Shown here one piece after another: positions 32,701 to 40,181 of a DNA stretch of 62,365 nucleotides. The stretch comes from Candidatus Saccharimonadota bacterium (GTDB taxonomy: Bacteria; Patescibacteriota; Saccharimonadia; Saccharimonadales; Saccharimonadaceae). Under the pieces are notes generated by a model. It ran no database searches and was not told the origin of the DNA. It worked only from the letters and a program-made list of their open reading frames with translations. The DNA is taken from the NCBI GenBank assembly GCA_016290315.1, contig JAEETK010000002.1, positions 1 to 62,365 on the forward strand. The letters are read 5' to 3'. Every line of letters starts with the position of its first letter. The stretch's first letter is position 1. Made by a program: the position numbers and the translations under genes.

Positions 32701-35700
32701 CACTGGTACTTTTGAATATACGATTACCGAGGACCTTCAAGCTTCGAGCGCACGTGGTGGCATTGCGCAGACTAGCGGCAATATTACCGCTTCCGTGACT
32801 GCGACCGATAACGGCGAAGGTGGCTTGAACTTTGATATCACTTACCAAGGTGGCGAAGGTGAAAAACTAAATACGATCGTGAACCGTTATTCCGCAACTG
32901 GTAAGATTCAGCTTGGCGCAAGCAAGATTTTGACCGGTCGCGACTGGAAAGAAGGTGAACTCTATACTTTTACCTTGATGGGTACGGATGGTAAAGAAAT
33001 TGAAAGTAAAGATGTTAGTAAAGCCCAACCAGATGTGGTTTATAGTGAAATTAGCTATACGCTTGAAGATGCGGGTAAGACTTTTATCTACACGATTCAT
33101 GAGAATACTCCATTGCCTGGTGGCGTTACGAATTCTGGCGATGTTACGGCGACGGTAACTGTAGAAGATAATCACGACGGTACTTTGAAAACTACAGTCA
33201 CCTATAGTGGTGGCCAGGGCGAGAAGTATAATACGATCGTTAATACTTATTCTGCTGAAGGCGAATTCGGTTTTGAGGCGACTAAAGTACTTGAAGGCCG
33301 CGATTGGCAGAGTGGTGAAAGCTATAGCTTCGTATTGAAGGACGAAGATGGCAACGTCGTTGACACGCAAACCGTAGATAAAGATCATACAGCAGTTATC
33401 TTTAAGAAACTCAAATATACGCAAGCTGATGCTGGTGAGCATAAATATACGATTACCGAGACTGGCACGATGCCAAGCGGTCTATCTAAGTCGGAAGATA
33501 TCAATGTGACCTTGACGGTTACTGATGATAAAAATGGCAATTTAGGCTTTAAAGCAGATTATTCGAATAATGGCACGATTACTAATACCTACGTCGCTAC
33601 TGGCGAAGTGCAACTAGAGGCCACAAAAGTACTTGAAGGTCGCGTCTGGCGTGATGGCGAAAGTTTCGACTTTGAACTTTCTGGTGACGGTATTGATACT
33701 CCAGAGATAGTTGCCGTAACGGAAACAAATCCAACAGCTAAGTTTAAGAAGATTAAGTACGATCAAACTGATGCGGGTAAGACTTATACTTATACGATTA
33801 AGGAGACAACTAATCTTACTGGCATGAGTATTGAGAATTCGGGCGACATTACTGTCACAGTGAAGTTAACTGATGATGGTGAGGGTGGTATTGTTCCAGA
33901 AGTAAGCTATTCGAAGGAAGATAAGACAATTAAGAATACTTACTTAGCAAGCGGTAAGACTACGCTTAGCGTTGAGAAGAAACTTGAAGGTCGCAACTGG
34001 AAAGACGGCGAGAGCTATGAGTTTGCTTTGATAGATGAGGCGGGTGAAACGATTGATACTAAGACTGCCTCTAAGAATGGAACGGTAAGCTTCAAGGAAA
34101 TTGAGTATACCAAGATCGGCACTTATAAGTACACAATCGAGGAAACAACTGCAATGGGTGGCGGCATGAGTAATTCCGGTGTCATTGAGGTGACGGTAGA
34201 GGTTACTGATAATTATGACGGTACCTTGACGGCCACCCCTACATATAAAGGTGATAACCAGACGATTGTAAATACTTACAAGGCAAATGGTAAGGCGCAA
34301 CTAGAAGCAACCAAGGTACTTGAAGGACGTGACTGGAAAGATGGCGAAAGCTTCACCTTTGAGTTATTCAAAGGTAGCGAATCGCTTGGTCAGAAGACGG
34401 TAACGAAGAGTAATCCAAAGGCTGTCTTTGACGAGATTAAATATACCGAAGCAGACATTGATGCTGAGTATGTATATACGATTAAAGAAGTCGGCACTTT
34501 ACCAAGCGGCGTAACAAGTTCTGGCGACTTAACAGTTTATGTTAATATTTCAGATAACGGCGACGGCACATTGGATGTAGCTACTGATTACGTAAATGGT
34601 GGCAAGATCACGAACACTTATTCAGCAAATGGCGAGGCTAAGCTGGAGGCTACGAAGGCTATTGAAGGCCGCGACTGGCTCGATTCGGACGAATTTACCT
34701 TTGAACTCTCTGGCGAAGGTATTGAGACTCAGACTAAGACTGTCAAGAAGGGCGCAGAGAAAGCTATCTTCGATGCGATTAAGTATGACGAAGCTGATGC
34801 CTGTAAAACCTTTACCTATACAATTAAGGAGACGACCGATCTGAGTAGTCTAAGCATGACTGCTTCTGGCGTAATAACTGCTACAGTCAAGGTGACTGAC
34901 GATGGCAATGGTAATCTTGAGACGGAAATATCCTATACGAGTGACGATAAGATTACGAACACTTATACTGCGAAGGGTGAAGTTGAATTGAAGGCTACGA
35001 AGACGCTTGAAGGTCGTGATTGGCTCGACGGCGAAAGCTATGATTTCGTATTAAGTGGCAAAGATGGCGAGATTGATCGCCAAGCGGTCGATGCGAACGA
35101 GACCATTACCTTTAAGAAGATTAACTACACCGAAGCGGATGCTGGTAAGACTTATACTTATACCATTGCTGAGGATGGTGAGTTGAAGGCGGGCGTTACT
35201 AAGTCTAGCGACATCAGTGTAACGGTTAAGTTGACTGATGACGGTAAGGGTAAGATTAATGCCGAAGTTAGCTATACGAATGATAGTAAGATTACTAACA
35301 CTTACGAAACAAAACCGGTTGAGGTCGCTAAGCCATTCACGGTCAAGAAGAAGATTAATGACCAGAGTAACAGCAAGAAAGATGCGACATTCAAGTTTGA
35401 ACTCCGTGACGACAAGAATGCGGTCGTGCAGACTAAGGAAGTTACTACAAAAGAGCTAGTTGGCTCGGTCGACTTCGATGCGATTAAGTTTGATGAAGCT
35501 GGTATCTATGAATATACGCTCGTTGAAGTCAACGATAAGCAAGCTGGCTTTAGCTATGATACGAAAGAGCACAAAGTTGTCATAGCGGTTACCGACAATT
35601 ATGAGAAGGCGCAGTTAGTTGCGAAGGTGACGATTGATGGCGAGGAAGTTGGCGTAGTTGAGTTCGAGAACGACTATAAGGCTGAGGCGACCTCAACGAA

Positions 35701-36535
35701 GATTGATCTCGAAAAGATTTTGAGTGGCATCGATCAGAATCTCGCGAAAGAATTTGAATTCATCCTTTCGGACAAGAATGGCATAATTCAAGCCATTAAG
35801 ATTAAGGGTTCTGGTAAGGCGGAGTTTGACGAGATTAAGTTCGACAAGGCTGACGAATATACTTATACCGTTAAGGAGACTAAAGGTAGCGCAAAGGGCT
35901 ATGTCTATGACGAGTCCGAATACACGATTACGATAAAAGTAACCGATAACAATGCGAAACTTGAGGCTGAGGTAAGCTATCAGAAAGATGGTGAAGATAC
36001 GGAAGCAATCGTCTTTGAGAATAGCTACAAGCCAGAAGAGGTCACCTATGGTTGCCCAGAGTGTAAAGTTCCGATTGCGGTCAAGAAAGTGCTTGAAAAT
36101 CGTGATTTGAAGGATAAAGAATTTAAGTTCAACATCTATCTTGATGACGAATTGGTGGCGACTGGCTACAGTACGGCAGACGGAGAAGTCGTACTCGATG
36201 ATGGTATTACGTTTGACGAGGCGGGTACATATACCTTCGTAATTGAAGAAGATGTTACGGATCGCGAACGAGATATTACTTACGATGAAAACGAATATAC
36301 TTTCACGGTCGAGGTCGAAGACGATGGTGAAGGCGAACTAAAGATTAGCTCGGATACGAGTGGTGATGTGACATTTACGAATAAGTACAATGAACCAGGT
36401 AAAGGTTACATTCCGCCTAAGCCGCCAGTAACCAATGATAGTATTACGACTTCGATAGCAACGCTTGCGATTTCGTTAGTCGGCTTGATTGGTAGTTTAG
36501 TGGTCGGCAGACGCTATCTAAAGAAAGAAAACTAA
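29780..36535 (+). CDS. Giant isopeptide-domain stalk adhesin with VWA head
   Basis: 2251 aa, GTG start 6 bases after AAAGGAG. Signal peptide with a likely cut after 'RSAYA' (residue 34). A von Willebrand A domain follows, with MIDAS D86-T-S88-S-S90 ('VVLVVDTSSSM'), then SpaA-like beta domains with Lys near their start. From about residue 920 there are eleven Spy0128/FctA-type domains, each beginning 'ATKVLEGRDW..GESF.FEL' and ending 'Y.YTI.E...ITNTY'. These have the Lys, Asn/Asp and Glu pattern of self-forming isopeptide bonds. The C-terminal sorting signal is unusual: PPVTN, membrane helix, RRYLKKEN. The architecture is that of a pilin-like or long single-chain adhesin for surface attachment. 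Confidence 0.92.
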   Translation: MNLKKRFKYFVTSFLIVANTIAPLGNGLVRSAYADEVGEPTTTPTHSKTLKDNGDGTYTINLSVTGETSSDQTSEVTKANVVLVVDTSSSMVNNRPDGNGTPTRLALEQEVLTKDNGIIDNLLRQNVVGDPVKSDIIEVSIVDFGNKGKVSQPWTTDGVTLKNTINSLTTTSGTNWEEGLRYAKTQADDIKSRQPGEDVYVIFMTDGEPTTHYESYDVNWRNIDTEWSAARDDARDIVVAGYKFYSLFTWGNQDRERYLYSLVQYAYTGDNTVTSRTNLDSVYAQYYTNATDTNALINALTQIVNDITTNVGYTGVEMTDGITSMTASGVKANTSGDIKGIKYYRSGDPYSTTANDGLGDEWADAPKATINDKGEIDWDLGGLVLEDGVTYTISFVVWPKQASLDLVAELNNGVVKFENLTEEQKSQIAKSGNTYTLKTNTDFPTLTYQTVTTTTVNGQATTVTSKPKTINITNPEPVGLYSEEILLQKLWEDSLDSSQREDEVDNVYLQLYKDGIEYDKFHENYDEAHGGIKVEKVPNSNTWTSGSIAIAPGLMVSEGHPAYTEDAEYGVVTMNGKKYAVLNPGHDYVFGESDINNHFELTNYTYHPMRVDGELMNITFTKSGNTFTGVESAKPMSTISATNTIKGGINIQKKIVDKAGNEVTNTEDKFTVKVYLKNPGDNSNYIYDYRIYCSKAHDDCNQELKDNSGNVTGYRSAHIYGDGTIERAITTDDVIRVVNMNTGTLYRVEESNIPVGYTLKDVEYQIAYGGENAEDDESAKTIDGKDYYAVAGNSASLVTVVNTYTSGNLKITKDVVVQSGNATTAKDKEFTFTVKLYSDANKTSELVSSYKIEGGTNTIKSGGTVTLKDGESLTILDLPVGAYYEVVETKAAGYAITKTGDTGTIAEDATSTAAFTNTYSVSGKVKIEAKKDFNDWRTGDKFVFELSGDGITDPMTATIDGAGKTAEFEVPINSTGTFEYTITEDLQASSARGGIAQTSGNITASVTATDNGEGGLNFDITYQGGEGEKLNTIVNRYSATGKIQLGASKILTGRDWKEGELYTFTLMGTDGKEIESKDVSKAQPDVVYSEISYTLEDAGKTFIYTIHENTPLPGGVTNSGDVTATVTVEDNHDGTLKTTVTYSGGQGEKYNTIVNTYSAEGEFGFEATKVLEGRDWQSGESYSFVLKDEDGNVVDTQTVDKDHTAVIFKKLKYTQADAGEHKYTITETGTMPSGLSKSEDINVTLTVTDDKNGNLGFKADYSNNGTITNTYVATGEVQLEATKVLEGRVWRDGESFDFELSGDGIDTPEIVAVTETNPTAKFKKIKYDQTDAGKTYTYTIKETTNLTGMSIENSGDITVTVKLTDDGEGGIVPEVSYSKEDKTIKNTYLASGKTTLSVEKKLEGRNWKDGESYEFALIDEAGETIDTKTASKNGTVSFKEIEYTKIGTYKYTIEETTAMGGGMSNSGVIEVTVEVTDNYDGTLTATPTYKGDNQTIVNTYKANGKAQLEATKVLEGRDWKDGESFTFELFKGSESLGQKTVTKSNPKAVFDEIKYTEADIDAEYVYTIKEVGTLPSGVTSSGDLTVYVNISDNGDGTLDVATDYVNGGKITNTYSANGEAKLEATKAIEGRDWLDSDEFTFELSGEGIETQTKTVKKGAEKAIFDAIKYDEADACKTFTYTIKETTDLSSLSMTASGVITATVKVTDDGNGNLETEISYTSDDKITNTYTAKGEVELKATKTLEGRDWLDGESYDFVLSGKDGEIDRQAVDANETITFKKINYTEADAGKTYTYTIAEDGELKAGVTKSSDISVTVKLTDDGKGKINAEVSYTNDSKITNTYETKPVEVAKPFTVKKKINDQSNSKKDATFKFELRDDKNAVVQTKEVTTKELVGSVDFDAIKFDEAGIYEYTLVEVNDKQAGFSYDTKEHKVVIAVTDNYEKAQLVAKVTIDGEEVGVVEFENDYKAEATSTKIDLEKILSGIDQNLAKEFEFILSDKNGIIQAIKIKGSGKAEFDEIKFDKADEYTYTVKETKGSAKGYVYDESEYTITIKVTDNNAKLEAEVSYQKDGEDTEAIVFENSYKPEEVTYGCPECKVPIAVKKVLENRDLKDKEFKFNIYLDDELVATGYSTADGEVVLDDGITFDEAGTYTFVIEEDVTDRERDITYDENEYTFTVEVEDDGEGELKISSDTSGDVTFTNKYNEPGKGYIPPKPPVTNDSITTSIATLAISLVGLIGSLVVGRRYLKKEN
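32536..35310 (+). repeat. Eight tandem isopeptide-domain repeats of about 347 bp
   Basis: Eight similar units of about 115 codons, followed by three more divergent ones to 36390. Conserved anchors are A/S-x-G-x-x-x-L-x-A-x-K-x-L-E-G-R-D-W at each start and TNTY at each end. One unit (34620-34970) has DSDE where others have DGES, and ADACKT in place of ADAGKT, which adds a lone cysteine. Confidence 0.9.
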
Positions 36536-36546
36536 ACAAAGGAAAA

Positions 36547-36575
36547 AGAGGGCCCCCATGACGGGGGCTCTTTTT
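36547..36575 (+). terminator. Terminator of the stalk-protein gene
   Basis: AGAG-(GG)-CCCCC / GGGGG-CTCT with an ATGAC loop and five T. Confidence 0.85.
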
Positions 36576-36593
36576 GGCGCTTAAGATGTGAAG

Positions 36594-36602
36594 TGATATA
36601 AT
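36594..36602 (+). promoter_or_regulatory. Extended -10 promoter upstream of glyS
   Basis: TG-A-TATAAT with the hexamer at 36597-36602. The transcription start is predicted at about 36609, next to the ATG of the small ORF at 36610. Confidence 0.75.
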
Positions 36603-36609
36603 AATATAT

Positions 36610-36660
36610 ATGAGTAAGTGCTTAGTTAAGTTTGGTTTAGGCATTGGCCTTCGGGCCTAA
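36610..36660 (+). CDS. Possible leaderless Gly-containing leader peptide of glyS
   Basis: ATG to TAA, 16 codons: MSKCLVKFGLGIGLRA. The ATG is 7 bases after a TATAAT, so it would be translated as a leaderless start. Three glycine codons (34-36, 40-42 and 46-48 of 366xx) precede and enter a hairpin. TTAGGC (36637-36642) can pair with GCCTAA (36655-36660), and GGTTTA (36634-36639) can pair instead with TAAACC (36695-36700), just before the glyS AAGGAG. This is the layout of an amino-acid attenuator in front of the cognate synthetase. No classic T-run terminator is visible, so control could be at translation. Speculative. Confidence 0.4.
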   Translation: MSKCLVKFGLGIGLRA

Positions 36661-36719
36661 TATTCTTGTGACTCTGAGAGCAAAAAACGGGGGATAAACC
36701 TAAGCGTAAGGAGAGAAAA

Positions 36720-38036
36720 ATGGCAAAAATGGAAGATATCGTTAGCTTATGTAAACGACGTGGTTTTATATGGCAAGGTTCAGAAGTATATGGCGGTATG
36801 GCAGGAACGTGGGATTTTGGTCCGCTTGGCGTAAGCTTAAAGAAGAAGATTATGGATGCCTGGTGGCAATATTGGGTGGAAGATCGTGAAGATATGTATG
36901 GCGTCGATGCGGCGATTATTATGAATCCGCAAGTTTGGCGCGCTTCTGGTCACACGGAAACATTTAATGATCCGTTAGTAGAATGTAAAGAGTGCCATAA
37001 TCGTTTTCGTGCCGACAAAATGGATGATAGTATATCTGAGCATGTGACAACGAAAGAATTTCAAGCTTTAAAGTTGAAGTGTCCAAATTGTGGCAAGGTT
37101 AACTGGTCGGATATTAAGCAGTTCAATGGTATGTTTAAGACTAGTGCTGGCGTTGACCCAGATAATATTGCATACTTGCGTCCAGAAACCGCACAAGGCA
37201 TTTTTACGAACTACAAGAATGTTATTGATACGATTTATCCAGATTTACCGTTTGGGATTGCGCAACAAGGAAAAGCTTTCCGTAACGAGATTTCGCCACG
37301 TGACTTCATTTTTCGTTCGCGCGAATTCGCACAGATGGAGATTGAATACTTTATTGACCCAGAAACTTGGGAAGAGCATTTCGATAAGTTATTGGCGGGC
37401 TGTCACGATTTTCTAGAGAACAGAATGGGTCTCAAGAAAGAAAACGTTCACGAGTTGGAGGTCCCGGCAGAGGATCGTGCTCATTATTCGAAGCGCACGG
37501 TTGATATTGAGTTTGATTTTCCGATTGGCTGCGAGGAATTGATGGGTATAGCGTATCGTACGGATTTTGACCTCAGCAATATTCAGCGCGAAAGCGGCAA
37601 GAATATGGAATATATCGTAAAAGGAGGCGGCAAACGCTTTATTCCGCACGTTATTGAACCTTCTATGGGCGTAGAACGTCTCATAATGGCGGTTTTGTGT
37701 ACGTCTTATGAAGAAGACGAAGTAAACGGCGAAAAGCGGACGCTTTTGAAGTTGCCGGAGCATTTGGCGCCATATCGTTTCTGCGTATCGCCACTTTTGA
37801 AGAACAAGCCGGAATTAGTAAAGAAGGCGCGAGAAGTTTATACAAGCCTACGCAAGAAATACGGTAACGTGACTTGGGATGATTCTGGAAACATCGGAAA
37901 GCGCTATCGTAAACAGGATGAAATTGGTACGCCAAAATGTATCGTGATTGATTTTGATACGTTGGAGGATGATACGGTCACGGTACGCGATCGTGATACG
38001 ACTAAGCAGGAGCGCGTGAAGATAGCCGATTTGTAA
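36720..38036 (+). CDS. glyS: Glycyl-tRNA synthetase, alpha2 type
   Basis: 438 aa, class II synthetase of the dimeric single-chain type, not the alpha2beta2 type. Motif 1 region 'GTWDFGPLGVSLKKKI', an insertion with a zinc-ribbon-like pair (CKEC...CPNC), motif 2 'KAFRNEISPRDFIFRSREFAQMEIEYF' and motif 3 'PHVIEPSMGVERLIMAVL' are present. The C-terminal anticodon-binding domain is 'YRFCVSPLLKNKPELVKKAREVYTSL'. AAGGAGAG is upstream of the ATG, at the end of a leader of about 110 bases that holds the small ORF. Confidence 0.97.
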   Translation: MAKMEDIVSLCKRRGFIWQGSEVYGGMAGTWDFGPLGVSLKKKIMDAWWQYWVEDREDMYGVDAAIIMNPQVWRASGHTETFNDPLVECKECHNRFRADKMDDSISEHVTTKEFQALKLKCPNCGKVNWSDIKQFNGMFKTSAGVDPDNIAYLRPETAQGIFTNYKNVIDTIYPDLPFGIAQQGKAFRNEISPRDFIFRSREFAQMEIEYFIDPETWEEHFDKLLAGCHDFLENRMGLKKENVHELEVPAEDRAHYSKRTVDIEFDFPIGCEELMGIAYRTDFDLSNIQRESGKNMEYIVKGGGKRFIPHVIEPSMGVERLIMAVLCTSYEEDEVNGEKRTLLKLPEHLAPYRFCVSPLLKNKPELVKKAREVYTSLRKKYGNVTWDDSGNIGKRYRKQDEIGTPKCIVIDFDTLEDDTVTVRDRDTTKQERVKIADL

Positions 38037-38050
38037 TAGAAAGAAAAAGG

Positions 38051-39013
38051 GTGAGACCGGAATATTTTAACGATTGTTCGAGACGAATAGATGATGCTCG
38101 TAAGGCGGGGCAAATTAGTGAGCACCAAGCGAAAACGCTTTACAAAGATTTACAAGGTAAAGAGGAGCAAAAGCAAAAGTTAGACCAGGATTTTGCGGCG
38201 AAAAAAATTGAGCCAAAACTATATAATGAATGGGATGCGAATATCCGCACTGACGTGGCTTATATAAAGAGTCGTGTCGAAGATTATATCGAGGACGGCA
38301 TTCGCCGCAAAAAACGTAAGATTAGATTAAAAATAGTAGGTTTTTTGGTGCTGATAATGGCGGTATGGGCGGTATTTGCCATTCCGCAGCATATTCATGC
38401 CAATCGATCGGTTGCAAATATTCCGGAACCAGTTCAGACAGACGTATCCGTCTTAATAGAGCAGGCGGAAGGGCGCGGTGAGGCCTTTGAAACAAAAAAG
38501 ACAATTAGCGGTGATGGTTACGAGGTGGATATGACTTTCTTGGCGCACTACGACATTAAGGGGCTTGTAGTGGAGTTGGATGACTATGATCATATTAATG
38601 CCTCGGCGTTCGATAAGGCGATTCCGCGCGATATTAGCTTAGCTTGGGGGAAAGTAGCGGAGAATAAGAGTAGATTTAACTGGTCGCACGGTGGAAGGAA
38701 ACTAAGTGTTGGCTACGACGAAAAGACGATTAAGGAGTTGGGATTAAGTCGGAATTCGGTAATGGCGCACGTGTCAAATAATCACTTGTTGGTCGATCGA
38801 AAGGATTTGTACCGAAAGATCAAGCGGGTTCGAATTGGTGATTATATAGAGATGAAAGGTTACTTAATATCGGGCAAAATAAAAGATGGAAACGGAAACG
38901 AAGTGCGTGATGTTAAGTCGAGTTTGATTCGGACGGATTATTCTAGTAGTGTTTTGGATAGGCGAACTAGCTGCGAAATAATGTTTGTAACAGATTTGCA
39001 GTGGTTGGACTAG
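38051..39013 (+). CDS. Single-pass membrane protein, unknown
   Basis: 320 aa, GTG start 14 bases after glyS. The first 90 residues are charged and coiled ('ISEHQAKTLYKDLQGKEEQKQKLDQDFAAKK') and would be cytosolic. 'RRKKRKIRLK' precedes a membrane helix at about 97-115. The outer part of about 200 residues looks beta-rich with a lone cysteine near the end. Probably co-transcribed with glyS. No family recognised. Confidence 0.7.
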   Translation: MRPEYFNDCSRRIDDARKAGQISEHQAKTLYKDLQGKEEQKQKLDQDFAAKKIEPKLYNEWDANIRTDVAYIKSRVEDYIEDGIRRKKRKIRLKIVGFLVLIMAVWAVFAIPQHIHANRSVANIPEPVQTDVSVLIEQAEGRGEAFETKKTISGDGYEVDMTFLAHYDIKGLVVELDDYDHINASAFDKAIPRDISLAWGKVAENKSRFNWSHGGRKLSVGYDEKTIKELGLSRNSVMAHVSNNHLLVDRKDLYRKIKRVRIGDYIEMKGYLISGKIKDGNGNEVRDVKSSLIRTDYSSSVLDRRTSCEIMFVTDLQWLD

Positions 39014-39022
39014 AAAATCGTA

Positions 39023-39028
39023 TATAAT
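39023..39028 (+). promoter_or_regulatory. -10 box of leaderless acyltransferase gene
   Basis: TATAAT ends 8 bases before the ATG at 39037; no Shine-Dalgarno. Confidence 0.65.
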
Positions 39029-39036
39029 ATAGAGTA

Positions 39037-40176
39037 ATGAAAAGTGAGGTAAAGAGGCCGCAGGGTGGGCCTAGGCGGATTGTATATTTTGATTTGCTTA
39101 GGGCATTTGCGCCTTTAGCGGTAATATTGATACATGTATGCCCGAATGCGGCAAAATTGGGCGGTATTAGTTCTACGGATACGGCAGATTTCGTGTTGGC
39201 TAATACGTTGCAGCTGATGCAACGCTGGGCGGTGCCAGTATTTTTAATGATGTCTGGCGCGCTGTTCTTGAATCCCAAAAAGCCTTTTAGTTATAAAAAA
39301 CACTTCAAAAAATACGTTTGGCGTTTGGTGCTAGTTTATATTTTTTGGTCATTTATTTATGCGGCAGTGTCGGCTTTGATTCATTTTGGGCCAGGAGAGG
39401 GAAGATTAGCTTTCTTCCTAAGGCTGTTTTGTGGGACACATTATTATCATTTATGGTATCTGATTGCGTTAATTATGATGTATTTACTGGTGCCAATTTT
39501 GCGGAAAGTGACGGAAGATAGACGGCTGCTGGATTACTATTTGATTATAGGCATCGTGATTTGCTTTGCTTTGCCAATGATTGGCGAGTTATGTGAAATT
39601 ATACTGGCCGGGGCGAAAGGATTGAATCCTGCAATTGCTGGTGTAATGAAGGGCGTGATGGATATGACGGAATATTCTGCCGGAAAACTATGTTTATATT
39701 TTGCGGTATATTTTGTGCTAGGGTATTTCTTACACGCGGAGCGACTTACTAAATTTACGCGTGTGACTTTGTATGTTTTGGGCGCAGTGGCGTTAGTGGA
39801 TGCGATATTGTTGAGCCAAATTAAGTTTAGGTTGCTTGGCCATTCTTGGTCGGGGGCGAGCGAAGAGAATATTAATATATTGGCGCTTACCTATTCGGTG
39901 GCGATATTCGTCGGAGCAAAATATGCGTTGCGGAAGGCGCGAGATTTACCGAAGTGGATCAAGAGCATGGCGAAATATAGTTTCGGCATCTATCTTTGCC
40001 ATGCTTTGTTTGTGGATTACGTGATGTATTATCCAAAGAGACCAAGTATTATTCCGGTAGGACATAGGAAGCTGGAGTTGCTATTGTATCTCGGCGCATC
40101 GTTAGCAATTTATGCGGTGTGTTTCTGTATAACTTGGGTTATGAGCCGAATCCCAGTATTGAAGAAATTTGTATAA
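39037..40176 (+). CDS. Membrane acyltransferase 3 family protein
   Basis: 379 aa with about ten membrane helices. The family start 'RIVYFDLLRAFAPLAVILIHV' carries the catalytic-type His in helix 1, and 'QRWAVPVFLMMSGALFLNP', 'HYYHLWYLIALIMMYLLVPIL' and 'YSFGIYLCHALFVDYV' are typical of acyltransferase-3/OatA-like proteins. These O-acylate wall sugars, teichoic acids or exopolysaccharide. There is no attached SGNH domain. Its likely substrate is cell-surface glycan. Confidence 0.92.
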   Translation: MKSEVKRPQGGPRRIVYFDLLRAFAPLAVILIHVCPNAAKLGGISSTDTADFVLANTLQLMQRWAVPVFLMMSGALFLNPKKPFSYKKHFKKYVWRLVLVYIFWSFIYAAVSALIHFGPGEGRLAFFLRLFCGTHYYHLWYLIALIMMYLLVPILRKVTEDRRLLDYYLIIGIVICFALPMIGELCEIILAGAKGLNPAIAGVMKGVMDMTEYSAGKLCLYFAVYFVLGYFLHAERLTKFTRVTLYVLGAVALVDAILLSQIKFRLLGHSWSGASEENINILALTYSVAIFVGAKYALRKARDLPKWIKSMAKYSFGIYLCHALFVDYVMYYPKRPSIIPVGHRKLELLLYLGASLAIYAVCFCITWVMSRIPVLKKFV

Positions 40177-40181
40177 TGTAT

